Source of the DNA: Limnoperna fortunei
Lineage: Eukaryota; Mollusca; Bivalvia; Mytilida; Modiolidae
Assembly (NCBI GenBank): GCA_944474755.1
Contig: OX104124.1
Coordinates: 21,674,452-21,738,451 of the forward strand
Direction of reading: 5' to 3'
Length of the DNA: 64,000 bases
Translations under genes and position numbers: made by a program
In this document: positions 23,525 to 38,500 of the stretch, piece by piece
How the letters are laid out: each line of letters opens with the position of its first letter
Numbering within the stretch: position 1 is the stretch's first letter
The notes under the pieces: generated by a model
Seen by the model: the letters and a program-made list of their open reading frames with translations, nothing else
Databases searched by the model: none
What the model was told of the DNA's origin: nothing

Positions 23525-26500
23525 CTGTAATATATTTAAAGCTATTATATTTAATTAAGAAAATACGAATTCTCAATTATGTGTTGTAGATTTATTTCAG
23601 ATAGTTAAGCTAGATTCAGCAACTTTCTGTAAACTTATGGCATCCAAGAAGGACGTTAGAGAACAGGTTCAAATCAGTCGACCTTGGTCAGGGAAAATGG
23701 TAATGAAATTGATTTCATTAGTAGTGATATTTGACGACTATTGTGTTGATTTAGTAACTTATCTAGTAAAAAAATGTAACGTCATGCATATCTCCGCCTA
23801 GATAAATATATCATTAATGATTTGTTTAAATGATACTTTACACCATTGCATGAACTATTCAGCTGTATGATTAGAAAGCAGTGGTTCAAGTTGAAAACAC
23901 TAAAGTAAAGTCGTTACCAAATAGTTAAAACGTCTTATATCAACCGTATGTATTGTATCTACTAGTCGCGTAGACACGGAGGCCTCAAAAACAATGATGC
24001 GCTATGTTTGCATTTTAATGTATTTCATTTAAGCAGTTGCATAAGTTAGTTTAGAATCGTTATATAAATTATATCAGTTTAAATAAAAATTGCAGTCTGG
24101 ATAATATTGATGTTAAAAGATAAGAACAGTATGTCGTCTTTAATGACATGGTTCAATGAATTAATTTTTTTCTTTGTATTATTTAATACATTTTGAGATG
24201 AAACCGAGTTTTTAATGATCATATGACTGTTCTTATTCGTGGAGGAGGTCGACATAGTAAAAATGACTGTTCCTTGTATCAATGTCACAAAGAACAGTCA
24301 ATGACTAAAATCGATCCAATGCTAGTTGTTTTTTTTTTAAATCAACAATTTTATTTCGAACACGATGTTAGATAACAAATATGTAACCAACAAAGCATAA
24401 GTAAGTCGTTTTATTTGATTTAATGGTGTTTTAACGCCACTTTCAGCATTATTATTTTTTTAGCTATATTTTGGCGTCCAGCTTTTTGGGGAGAGGAATT
24501 CGGAATACCGGAAAGAAACCGGACCATCGGTAGGAAAACTGGAAATTAAGATTCTAGTACACCCTAGGTGTGAGAGAAATTATTCTGTATCTTAGAAGTT
24601 GAAAGAAGTGTAAGATATACTTGTGATGAATCGACTAACCTTTTGATATGCAGGTTGTTTGGTCTGTGTGCAAATCATAGTAATCAGGGCACATGCAAGA
24701 TGATAGCGTACTATTAGTTGTGTTGTGAGCTGGCAAAGGGAAACATATGTGACTGCACCATCCGTTGTTCTGTCCACATAAATTTTGTCCTGCATTGATA
24801 AATTAAGGTGTTTGCATCATGGTTTAGTCTGGTGACTTGTGGATCGTGGGAATACAATATTATGCGAGGTTTTCCAAAAATATTTTGTAGTAATGGTGTG
24901 ATAAGTAATATCAAATTAAACTGAAAACATCCATTAATGAAATAAGATAGGAAATTTAAATTGATGACAGATAACAATCATACAACGAACTACACACGTT
25001 GTCGTCGACTTTCCTTTATCCTTGCTCATTATTTTTTTATTCTGAACAATCCACTTAAAAAAAGCAATGTCATGTTCAATTTATTTATACATGCTTCAAA
25101 CTGCAAACATGTTAACAAGAGAATTACATAATAAGAAAAAATATCAATTGTAGAGATTTATGGAACGCCATGACTGCCTTATGTATGAAAAGTTCTTTGT
25201 ATGTGTTGCTTACTACTTTATATGTGGTGCTCTCGACTTTATGTGCGGTGCTCATGACTTTATATGCTGTGCTTACTTCCTTATATGTGGTGCTTTCGAC
25301 TTTATATGCGGTGCTTACTATTTATATGTGGTGCTTTCGACTTTATATGTGGTGCTTTCGACTTTATTTGCGGTGGTTACGTCTTTATATGCGGTGGTTA
25401 CGACTTTATATGCGGAACTTACGACTTTATATGTGGTGATTACGTCTTTATATGCGGTCCTTACAAACGACTTTATATGCGGTGCTTACGACTTTATATG
25501 CGGTGGTTACGACTTTATATGCAGTGGTTACTACTTTATATGCGGTGCTTACGACTTTATATGCGGTACTTACTAACGACTTTATATGTGGTGCTTACTT
25601 CTTTATATGTGGTGCTTCCGGCTTTATATGTGGTGCTTACTACCTTATATGCGGTGGTTAGATGAAATTGTATACTATACGTTGGTCATGACCTTTAAAC
25701 GCAATAAACACGTGATTTTAGAGATTTGTATTGCTTTCGTCATCATATGTTACGCACTGGAATTAACTGGCTTTCGAGAAAAATTATAATTGTTCTTCTT
25801 AATTTTTATTTGTAATATATTTATTATTGCTGTGAGTCAAAGATTTCAGCAGTCAAAGGAATAAACGTTATGTGTATTATTGTAATAATTTACTTAAATT
25901 TGTTGAATGTTTTTGGATATTCCGGCTAAAGGAACGATAGTCATAATTTTCTTATTCTTTATGTTTGTTTATGAGGGGGAGGACAAGGTATTGAAAGACA
26001 GGGAGAGAGGGGAGAAGGAAGGAAAGTGGAGGGAAAAGGGAGCAAATGGATGGGAAAAGGAGCAACCGGAAGGAGAAAAGAGAAAGAGGGAGGGAGAAAG
26101 GAAAAAGTCAGAAATATAGAAAGGCATAACTAGTACAAATATACCCTTTAATTTGTACCAGAAAATCATTTCAAAAGTGCCAGTTCGTTGCTTTAATTGA
26201 AAGAGGCTTAAACTATTTATAGAAAACTCCAGTAAAGAGATAAATTGAATCATTCTAAAATGATGAGAGTTTTACTATGCTACCTGGCTACTATGCAGTA
26301 AGTGTTTTTAAGCCCAAATCACTCCCTCTAAATTATGTTATCATCTATTCACTACGTATCCGTCATATGTCGTCTGTCCGTTGTAAACTCTTTCAAAAAT
26401 ATTCTTTTCTGACACCACTTCAAATAATTATTTTTTTCCAAACATGGTAACAGTCATCCTTAGGGTACCTAGCAGAATGTTGATCCATGCATGTGCTAAT

Positions 26501-29500
26501 CAAAGTACAGTTTGCACAACTGGTAATGTTTCATTCAGTACGTAATACCATTACATTATAAAGCAAATTCTTTTACATTTGAAAAATTGAAAAAAAATTC
26601 CAATCAGTCAAGCTATATTCATAATAACACTTGTCGAAATATCCTTATTTCTACACATGGGAAGCCTGTAATGTTCACGTCAGCATTTTGTTCTTATTGC
26701 CTCTGTTGTTCTATGTGCCCCTGTTGTGACCATCTTGCTGTTAGCATCAGCACTAAAAACTGTGAGACTTTGTAAAGAACCATATGAGGTACAGTTCTAT
26801 AAGATAACAAAACAATACAATACAATAGAGGTTTGTTATATTGTTTGACAATTGCAACCCAGGCAGCCGTATTGAATAATGGATCAGGAAACAATTTATT
26901 AAGTACACATAAATGAACATTTCCAACAAGTTGGATTCCAATTTATCAAGTGGTTTTAGAAGTACAAATGTAACAAATGCAAGACAAGTTGGTTTGGACT
27001 CTGGAGACATCCATAGGACAATTTACTTTTAAGACGAAATTAGTCAGTCCATAGGATATGTCGGAGAGTTCGGCCCGACTACATAGACAATTCAGACCGC
27101 CTAAGAGAACCGTCTAAGAAAACAAAAAGGAAAGATGTCTTCATAGACGATCTGAGTTTACTTTGTAGGCGGTCAGAGTTGTCTTCCTATATTGGTCGAG
27201 ATGTCTTATATTTGTGTTGGGAGAAGAAGACCTAAATGAGGACGATTTACTGCAAACGTAGATGGACGCCCACTAAAGAGAACAAATCAAATGGTCCCCA
27301 CATGTCAAACATCTAAAAATTAATAGCTTATATCAGTCAAGTTTCCAAATAGATTTTATAAGTACAACTCCTGCAAGTTGAACTCCTCGCTTACGCGCAT
27401 TTTATATACCTGTACGCGAGGGAACTGTTTTACAACAATAATTATTACATTGTACATATTTCTTATGGATTCGCAATCTAATTAAAATTAAATCTTTCGC
27501 TTGCTTCTCGCTTTCTATGGAAGCAAGTTCGAAGTTTTGTGATATTTCCCTGAAGTAGTTATGGCCATTAAATTATTAGTACGATTTTTGAGAAAATAGT
27601 CAGTTTTTACAATATAACTTGAAAACTATAACTGCAGATTGATATTGTGAATTGAAAAATGATCAGTAAGGCAATGTAAATCACTATGTTGGACCAAAAT
27701 TGTCTGACAAATTCTTACAAGAGTTATTGCCCGTTAATGAATTTTTTATGAACTGTTTAGTTTACTTTGCCCTGTAACGTAAAAGCTATAGTAATTAGAA
27801 TGAAACTGTATATTGCAAAAATGATCATCAAGACAAGTCCTACAAATAACAAAGACATCACTTTTGCTATGAAAATGTCAGATTTAAAACTATAACAGCT
27901 AGAGTTAAACTGTAATACAGACAATTTATGTTACAGCAGCAAATAATCCTTTTTACATTCCATTTATAAGCACCATTTTTCAGTCTAAATTACCTTTTTA
28001 GCCTATCAGAACTTGAGAATTTTTATGTTGCTGTGGTAGTTAAGAAATAACTCAAAAGTCTGAGATTTGAATTGAGATTGTTTTGAAAAATCAAGGCCTG
28101 AACATAAACGAAATTTTTTACTTCTTAACATTTTACTTTAAATGTAAAAATATTAAAAGATGTTTGTAACCTTTAGTGTTAATCTTACATGCACAAGTTG
28201 TGAAAAATTTTTAAAATACAAGGTTGTCTTGTTGTTAAAGAATTTCTAACATGTTTGCTTATTCAAACTACAAAGTTAACGACCATAAAAACATTTATTG
28301 TAGTTAAGAAATATAAGAAGTGTAAAGAGGGGGAGTAAGCAGCAGAGGAAAGGGAGAAAGGTACCTCCGTTCACCCCCACGTTTATGTGTGAAAACAAAA
28401 ATAAATGGTACAAATTTCATAAATCGACGTATCTTGAATGGGGCTTAATGCTTTTTTTTGGGGGGGAGGAGTAAGCCGGACTACCCAGTGAAAAAACCCC
28501 GAACTTCGACAGGAATGCTGGCAATTCTCCAATTAAGATTGGACAGAGTCGAGCACATCCGCCACAGTACAAAATTCGTACCCTCAACCTCAGTGTTGGC
28601 AGGTACGTGATCAATAGTATATGATTTATTAAATTAATCACTCGGCCACCAAGGCCCCATGACCGGGATGCGAACTAGTACAACATTGAACACATGTTCT
28701 ACTCTCATATTTTCTTTAATTAATTCAAACCATAAAATGAGGAGATGCAAAGCATTTATAATGATTACTTTTACGTATTTCTCACAAAACTTTGTTTATT
28801 TGCATTTAATGAACTAATTCAGATAATACTTTCTGAATATAATACAAACGAAGACACTGTAGTACCAAATTACTTGACAAGACAACATCGTGATCACCAT
28901 AGGTTTCCTTATAGGAAGTCAGGAAATTTCGGCTAACCGAATGCACCACCAAGAGCACCCCTATTCAAACGACAAACAAATAAACAAACAGTCCGGTTTC
29001 AATACGGTGATCGTATGTAAAGTTCTTTCCTTGTCAGTGGAAAACAGCAACTTATTAAAATTTGGCGCAACGTCACTGCCGCCAGTTCAAAATCACATGC
29101 TGAGCCAGATTGCTTTACTTTATATAGGCAATTAAAATAAATAAGATGGGTTGATTTTATACATTTTATTTTTGTTTTAAAGAATAATAATTTTATGCCT
29201 ATTGTACCTTTAGCCGGAATATCCATCCAAAAAATCGCTCAATTATTTAACTGTTAGTAATTTATAACAATAATACACATAAGTGACATAACGTTTGTTC
29301 ATTTGACCGTTGAAATCTTTGACTCACAGCAATAATAAATATATGACTTATCAAAATTAAGAAGGACAATTACAATTTTTCTCGAAAGTCAGTTAATTCC
29401 ATTGTGTAACATATGATGACGAAAGCAATACAAATCTATAGAACTGCCGCTGGCGACAAAATTCTACAGTTCTTAAAAGAAATTAATTGTATAGCAAAAT

Positions 29501-32500
29501 ATAATCTTATATCATAACTATGCTGTTATTTAATATTTTATGAGTTTAATCAAGTTTGTTTTATGTGTATATACCCTCATACTATTGTGTGAGATTACAG
29601 TTTTATTATATTTCGACAGGATTGTCTTTGTTTTCTTTCTAATTGCTCAACCTTATCAATTTATAAATTTGTTCACGTCCTGAATATAGCTGAAATAATG
29701 CTTGCTGGACGTTAGACATCAATCAATCAATCAATCAAATCTATAGAATCACGTGTTTATCGCGTTTAATGTCATGACCAACGAAGCGTTTACAATTTCA
29801 TCTAACTACCGCATATAAAGTAGTAAGCGCCGCATATAAAGTCGTAAGCACCGCATATAAAGTCGTTAGTAAGCACCGCATATAAAGTCGTAAGCACCGC
29901 ATATAAAGTCGTTAGTAAGCACCGCATATAAAGTCGTAACCACCGCATATAAAGAAGTAAGCACCACATATAAAGTCGTTAGTAAGCACCGCATATAAAG
30001 TCGTAACCACCGCATATAAAGAAGTAAGCACCACATATAAAGTCGTTAGTAAGCACCGCATATAAAGTCGTAACCACCGCATATAAAGTCGTAAGCACCG
30101 CATATGAAGTCGTTTATAAGGACCGCATATAAAGAAGTAAGCACCACATATTAAGACGTTAGTAAGCACCACATATTAAGACGTTAGTAAGCACCACATA
30201 TTAAGACGTTAGTAAGCATCGCATATTAAGACGTAACCAACGCATATAAAGTCGTTAGTAAGCACCGCATATAAAGTCGTAATCACCACATATAAAGTCA
30301 TAAGCACCGCATATAAAGTCGTAATCACCACATATAAAGTCGAAAGCACCACATATAAAGTCGAAAGCACCACATATAAAGTCATAAGCACCGCATATAA
30401 AGTCGTAAGCACCGCATATTAAGTCGAAAGCACCACATATAAAGTCGAAAGCACCGCATATAAAGTCATAAGCACCGCATATAAAGTCGTAAGCACCGCA
30501 TATTAAGTCGAAAGCACCACATATAAAGTAGTTATCACCGCATATAAAGTCGAAAGCACCACATATAAAGTCATAAGCACCGCATATAAAGTCGTAAGCA
30601 CCGCATATTAAGTCGAAAGCACCACATATAAAGTAGTTAGCACCGCATATTAAGTCATAAGCACCGCATATAAAGTCGTTAGTAAGCACCGCATATAAAG
30701 TCGCACCACCGCATATAAAGTCGTAACCACCGCATATAAAGTCGTAAGCACCGCATATAAAGTCGTAAGCACCACATATGAAGTAGTAATCACCACATAT
30801 AAAGTCGAAAGCACCGCATATAAAGTCGAAAGCACCGCATATAAAGTCATAAGCACCGCATATAAAGTCATAAGCACTGCATATAAAGTCGGCAGCACCA
30901 CATATAAAGAAGTAAGCACCGCATATTAAGTCATAAGCAGCGTATATAAAGTCGAGAGCACCACATATAAAGTAGTAAGCACCGCATACAAAGAACTTTT
31001 CATACATAAGGCTGTCATTGCGTTCCATAAAGATCAAACCTAACTTCAACCTTCGTTTACCTACTATTCCATTAATCTGAATCTACCTTTTATCTGTGCT
31101 CCCACTCCAAACATCTGTATTCCCATTGGTTTCCGAATGAAATTGGCCACAATTTCAAAATCTTGACCTGTATATTTATTTACTCTACATATACTCCGGT
31201 ACTTTCCAATATACCAGTAAATATAATTGTTGAATACAACTAAATCAAACGGCTTTGGTAAAACATCTGAGTTTTTTATGACTGTGTATGTCTCATTCCC
31301 ATCAAATCGTGTACTTTTAATTTGGTTCAAACTATCATCTATCCAATAAAGTCTTTGACCAATGAGATCTGGTTTGGACAAAAAAAACTTTTATTTTCAA
31401 TCATAAAACAAATTGAGAGTGTCTAAAGCACTCAAATAAGTACGACCGAAGATGAAAGAACCAGAAATGGTCTAAATAGAATTTGATAACAAAAAGATAT
31501 CTCACAATAATACTGCATTTTTTTTCAATTTATATTCATTACAATAACGAGTTCCCTCTATGTACAAAATCTAAGAAGTGTGTACAATGAAATGATAGGG
31601 ATGCCCTGGAAGTGTTCCGAATTAGGTTAAAAGATAGCTTGTTAAACGTAATAAACTAAGGTATATTTTTTTATTAAAATTTGACCATGTTTTGTTTTAA
31701 TTAAAAGGTTGGCTACTCCTACATTTTAAAACTTGGGTAGTAAGTCTTCGATAAAATACACGAAAAAAGAATGAATAAACTTAAAATAATTTGTTCGTGC
31801 GGTAAATTATACTAATCGAATTAACGTAGTGGAAATCGAAAGAAAACTACCCGGTATGTTTATTTGCTAGTGACTGTCGGTTACAAAATACCTATTGTCA
31901 TCCCATAAGGCAATACAATATCTGTGTCAACAATGACTTGTCTATCACGTCCATCCATTGTGCACCTTTCTATTCTTGGTCTCACTCCCACGTCTGAGAA
32001 AAAAAGCCATCTGCGAAATAATTTAATTGGTAATTGTTTATTTTGCGGATATAGTTGAATACCATTATGTCACGATATACGTATTAGTATCTTTAATTAC
32101 TTACCTAATTAATACTATGTGCATGATAAAAACAAAAATCTCTTTTCTTCGACTTTTAGCGATTATTTCATATTATTTCATATTTCATACAACAACAACA
32201 ACATACCCTGTAATTGGATCAACAGCTATTGCACTAGGTTTATCAAGGCTATTATCCTTTAAAATGGTCCTTCTGTCTCTTCCATTAAGACGTGAGACCT
32301 GTATATGATTATGCCTACTATCCGTCCAGTATAACAAGTCATAAATCCAGTCTATAGCTATTCCATCTGGAGTATCAACAGATGACGTAATAACATCCTC
32401 CACTATTCCCGATACTGAATCTTTAGTTACTGAAGTTCTGATAAAATATTGTTTGCAATAAATACAAATGACTTTTTTTAGCATCATCTTTAATAAGTAA

Positions 32501-35500
32501 TTAATTGAGAAAGACTATACCATATACCCCATTTGGCAGGCTTTATATCATTAAATAAGACATTGAATTATCTTTGGAAAAAATCGTATTTGGGTGTTTT
32601 CAACGTGCTGAACGTTATAGTGGCAATGGAGGTTCGTTTGGGAGACATTCTGTGTTGGTATCCCAACACAATCAGCACTAGTTATTATTCTTTTTCCTTT
32701 CTTTCTTTTTTTTTCCGCTCAATCTTGTCTGCACAATTTCTCTGAGATGCAATGTCCAATCAATATGAAACTTTAGGAGCTTGTTAAGGGTGACCTGAAA
32801 TTTTGCAATCCATTCTTGGAATTTTCAAAACGGTTGCCGTTTCTACGGAAACGGGGTCATTATATCGGACATTGCATTACCTTGGACAATATTGTATTGG
32901 GATGGGGGTTTAACTTCCTCACGATTTAAGCGGCAATGGGGTGAGATATTTTGTGTTGGCACCCAACACAGTTATTACTAGTTCATTTTACTTGTGTTCC
33001 AATTTTGAATTCTTCTTTTTCCAACCTAGTCAATGTATCATACGTAAGTCCATAATTGTGAATCAAATGCTGTGAACGTGCTTATTATACATGTTATAAA
33101 AATATATTTTTAAAGAAAAAAAACCTAGATATTTTCTTCGACTGGAAATCACTCCAGTACACATATCCCTTTTCATAATGTATATCTAGTGCTACAGCGT
33201 TCCCGATTCCACCAATCACAATTTCTTTTACATTTGTAGCCACGTCAAGTCGTTCCACCCCATATTCATCCGCAAATGTCAGCCAATTTCCAGAGCCTAA
33301 AAATATAACAGGAAATCATCGTTATTAAAACATATTTTGCAATTAAATGTCAAACGGCCAGCCTTGTAAATAAACGATCGTTGTTCTTTACTGGTAAATG
33401 CAATGTTTTTCTGTGTTTTAAACAAAAAACTAATAAAAAAGCCCGCACAACTGCCGAAATGCTAAAATGCAACACAAATAAATAATAGTGTGTGCTTGTC
33501 AATAAACTCAATATATGTAGCTAGATTAAATAAAAAACCAAAATTGTTTAAAACCGCAAAATAAAGCTATTTATTCTCTGGGATTTTGTGTTACTTCATT
33601 ATGCCTGAAGTTTAAAGAGTACAACTTACAGTCATATATCGTTCATACATCATACTTAAGACTGATCGTAAGTAGGAGTACTTTCTGTGGAACGGTTGCC
33701 ACTAAAAGGGGCGCTATATATATACGTCAATACACAATACAAAAACGATCTTGTACAAAACACTCGGTTGTTTTGTCCAAAAATTCATTACTCAATAATA
33801 AACTGCTATAAACTAATTGTTCTGTACCGTGACCAGTATACCTAATTTATAGGTTCCGGATCCACATGAAAACCAGTACTTGAAGTGTGTTCAAATAAAG
33901 AAAACGGATAATCATTATTAATCTTTTCGAAAAAATGCAAAACATATAAATGTTCACATTTTTTTTTATTTTTAAATTTAAATGAAATATTTGTAATCCG
34001 TTTGCATGTACATTGAAAGCGAATCGTCTTGTGCCAAGTGTTTTATATAAGTATCTAAGTAGAAATAGCTTTGTTGACGGAAACTTCTTGAAAAATAATG
34101 TATTGGGTTCAATTAGTAAAAATGACCATATTTGGCCTTTAATGTTTTATTATATCTTCAACTGTTACGTTCTAGGGTTGAATTATTGTAGAAAATGCGC
34201 TGATGAAGGTCCGTCATCTTGTGAATATGTAACCAGACGGCGTTACTAGTGATCACACGACAATTATGTACGACATTATCGTTATAAGATACACTTTATG
34301 CGGATAAATATTTTTTTAACACGATATGCAAAGAGGTAGATAGTTACAATAGAAAATGGTTTTTTTCTAGTAGGAAATCTTGTACAAATGTGCTCATCAG
34401 TAATAGCTAGATTTTAGCAAAACGCTGTTTTATATTTATATGAAGTTTTTTTTATTTGCGAAAAATTAATTCAATAGGAGTACCAGGTCATTAATTGTAA
34501 AACACTTTTGATGTTCACTTTTTATTCACATTTTATTACACGATCTAACGTTTAAATAATAGATTTCAAAAGTAATTTAATATTTTAGAAAAAAAAATAA
34601 ACAGATTATATGCTTAGTAATAAAGCATTTAGTTCGCTGAAAACAAATTTTAATGTTATAGATATCTTACAACTTATAAAATTAGTTTTGTTTTATTACC
34701 CTTTAGGCGTTTGTCAAATAAAATGTGTCATTAATTATATCTACCTTGGGTGCCAAGGAAACCTAGATTGAGCGGACACGTTTGAATGTTAATATGCTGG
34801 TTGCAAAACCTTTGCCATAGAGTATTCACATGTCCCTTTGCCACTAGCAATTTCAATTTATTTGGATAAATATTCTCAATTTGAAGTGACACTGTCATAC
34901 TTAAAGTACGTTTACATTTAATTATTTTAAAATAAATTGAACAGAAAAAGATTCAGTGAATGATGTGTGCTTCAAAATATTAAAGAAATAAATGAAATAA
35001 TATAAAAGCGTCATCATCCGCCATCTATCCTTACCCCCAATTCGGCCTCCCAGAATTTAATAATCTCAAATAAACATCTTGTGTACTTTAGCTGCGACTA
35101 TATCTACTAATCGAAGTACTTACGTGCATAAACGAGTAATAATTTACATGTAAACTTTTCAGGTTGAAGTGGTGTGTAAATAAAAACGTAAAAATGTCTC
35201 TCTATAAAAACTACGCATGTCTAGGTAGCACGAGCCTTATTTATAATAAGGTTAAATGCGCATGTCTAAGTAGCATGTCTAAGTCTTATTGATTATAAGG
35301 TAACATTATTTTTATCTGCAAAAAACATTATATAGGTTGTTTAATTGATGAGTTTGGCATGGACAGTTGGCAATCCTTCTTACATATTCACTGCGCTTTC
35401 AAAAGAGAAGATTCTTGAAAATCACAAATCGGTATTGGCATCGTTTGATTTAAAAAAATCAAAGTCGACTATTGTGATTTCCCCTTCTTGTTTTGGATAC

Positions 35501-38500
35501 CAAACCTTCAAAAAATCCATACAAACAGCTTTTCATAGCAGGATCGTCTTAGTGTACCACCAAACAAAATCGCAACTCCTGACCACTGTTTTAACAACAG
35601 TGAAAACGGCACTTCAAAAATACAATGATACTTTCTACTCTAGGATTAAATGTGGATTTTGAAAAAATTCAAAAGACGTGATAGACATCTTGATGTCTGG
35701 ATCTCTTTCCCACTGTAACATCATACAAACATTCGATTTTTCTAAAATCTATACTGCCACCCCTTATATGCAGCTTAAAACCAGGCCTAAAGATTTTATT
35801 AAACGCTGCTTTTTCAAGAAAAACGGAAAGAGACGATAAAAATGCCTCATATATAGCCGTGACAGAACTTACTTCGTCATCAATGATTCTTAATCTAATA
35901 CTAAATATACTGAAGACGGAATCTGTCACATGTTAGATTTTCTGATTGACAACATATTCGTCATGTTTGGAGGACATGTTTTTTCAACTGGTATTCCAAT
36001 GTGTACTTAATGTTCTCATCTCCTCGCCGACCTGTTTTTCGTACTTTTATGAGGCTGAGTTCGTAAGAGGCCTGCTGAAGAGGAAAGAAAAGACAATGAA
36101 CCAGACCTTTAATTTAAGATTAAGCTACATTGAGGTTTTGTCCGTCAATAATGCTAATTTGGTGACTATTTCATTCAATTTACCCTAGCGAGCTTGAAAT
36201 TAAACACACCAACAATACACTAAGGTCAGCCTCTTACTTATACCTACTTCTACAAACTAGACTACGACAAACGTGATGACTTCAACTTTCCAATTGTCAA
36301 CTTCCGGTTAATCGACATCAACATTCTAGCAGCTCCAGCGTATGATGTGTAAATTTCATAACGTTATTCTTGATCCCACGATCGGTATCCCAATCTCCGG
36401 ACCGATCACTGTTGTTGACTACTAAACTACTCAAACAAGGGTTGATGTTATCTCTTAAAAAGTTCTATGGTCGTCATCGTGACTTAATACATCGTTATGG
36501 GAATCAATACGATTTTCATTGAGTAATAGGGAGTGTTTCCTATGCCTGGATTTGACTTTTCCCTAGACATGACAATGAGTTACTCGACCGGTGTCTAATT
36601 AGGGGCAGGCACTTCTTACTTGTCCGGAGTACCTGAGTGCACCCATGATTTTTATTGGGTTCGGGTTACTCTCTTTCTGTTTTTGATAATGAGACAAAAG
36701 CGCATATCTAGGGAGCACGAGCCTTATTGATAGCCTTATTGATAACACGGTTAAAACTTCTTGTCTTGGTAGCACGATTCCTATTTATAATATGGTTAAA
36801 TGTGCATATGTAGGCGGCAGGAGTCATATTGATAATAATGTTAAATGCGCATGTTTGTGTAGCATGAGCCTTATTATAAGGTTAACTGAACGTGTTCAGG
36901 TAGTACAAGCCTTATTTAAAATAAGGTTAGATATACAGGTCAGATAATATTGTTGATAATAAGGTCTAGGTAGCACCAGCCTCATTGATTATAATGTTAA
37001 ATGAGCAGGTTTGTGTAGCACTAGACTTATTTATTAGAGGTTAACTGCGGGTGTGTAGGTAGCAAGCGCCTTATTGATAATAGGTTAAATTTGCATGTGT
37101 TATATTAATAAATGTGCATGTCTAGGTAGCACGAGTCGTGTTGATAATAAGGTTAAATGCACATGTCTAGGTAGCAGAAAAGCCATATTAATTATAATGT
37201 TAAATGCGCATTTCTAGGTAGCACAAACCTTGTTGATAATAATGTTTAATGAGGGTGTTTTGGAAGCACGAGCCTTATTTGTTAAAAGATTAAATGCGCA
37301 TATCTAGGGAGCAAGAGCTTTATTTATTATAAGGTTAACTGGGCGTGTTCAGGTATTACGAGCTTTATTTAAAATAAGGTTAAATGTCTAAGTAGCATGA
37401 GCCTTTTTTATAATGAGGTTAAATGTGCATGCATATGTAGCACGAACCTTATTGATAATAATGTTAAATGCGTATGTCTAGTTACAATGTAGCACGAGCC
37501 TTATTGATAATAAGGTTAAATGTGCATGTCTCTGTAGCACGAGCCATATTTATTACAAGGTTAATTGTGCGTGTTTAGGTAGTACAAGCCTTATTTACAA
37601 TAAGGTTAGATATACATGTCTAGGTAGCATAAGCCGTTTTGGTAATAATGTTAAATGCGCATGTCTTTGTAGCACGAGCTTTATTTATTAAAAGGTTAAA
37701 TGCGCATGTCTAGAGAATACGAGCCTTATTTATTATAAGGTTAACTTCGCGTATTTAGGTAGCATGAGTTTTATTGATAATAAGGTTAAATTCACATATC
37801 TAGGTAGCACGAGCCTTATTTAGTATCAGGTTAAATGTGCATGTTTAAGTAGCACGAGCCTTATTTAAAATAAGGTTAAATGTGCGTGTTTGTGTAGCAC
37901 GAGCCTTATTTAACAATAAGACTTTTTTGTTCTCTCGTATGCCTTTCAACTGTTGGTGTATTTCAGTGCAGCTTCATCGTCTTCGATTATGTCCGATAAC
38001 TTACAAGGACATACTTTTCTCTTACTACAATTTAAGAGCGAAGATTCAGTACCGCTTAAATGAGAAAATTCTGGTCTTGTTATGTTAGAGACACATTCGA
38101 GTTCTAGTGCTAAGTTAAATAGTAAACTGAGAGATAGAAACAAGCTTATTCGCATTGCTGACAAATATGCAAGGGGTTGTGTCACAGTTATGGAGAATGA
38201 ATCGAATGGAATCGCTACAAATTCTTAGATTACAATAAAATTAGACAAGAAGAATCTAGAACCGTTAATTTTTTTTTTTTAAATCCCGTCCGTCACAGTG
38301 ACTGTACCTTATAAATGATAAGATATATCGGTCTTGTATTTGCCTCTCCGTGGTTTTTTTCTGAAGCCAGTGAAAATTCAGATGGTGCGTTAATTGTGAA
38401 TATAGATACTAACATTTTCTTTATACTTGAAATGATAAAGAAAGAGTTCAAAGTTCGAGTTGCCGTGAAATAAGAGCCATTGACTAGAAACAATTTGGCA

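Larger units (their letters stand above)
29165..31040 (-). repeat. Large inverted repeat, arm 2
   Basis: Reverse complement of arm 1, longer because its minisatellite is expanded and because it carries a 292-bp insertion. Non-array flanks still pair over several hundred bases with moderate identity. Confidence 0.88.

Noticed and set aside
25160..25665. Long open frames with 7-residue repeats ('FICGAYD', 'LYVVLTT') on the plus strand
   Set aside because: They arise because the 21-bp minisatellite is a multiple of three and lacks stops. Several frames are open at once, which is not the behaviour of a coding sequence.
29912..31049. Open frame of 264 codons with 'DFICGAY' repeats, minus strand
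   Set aside because: Same minisatellite in the inverted arm. It lies inside an intron of a well-supported gene.
35205..37915. CRISPR-like array
   Set aside because: Units are contiguous without unique spacers, diverged, and lie in a eukaryotic intron.
37946..38185. Minus-strand ORF with a signal-peptide-like start and Cys residues
   Set aside because: The plus strand here encodes a recognisable retroelement phrase, so the hydrophobic minus frame is probably its shadow.
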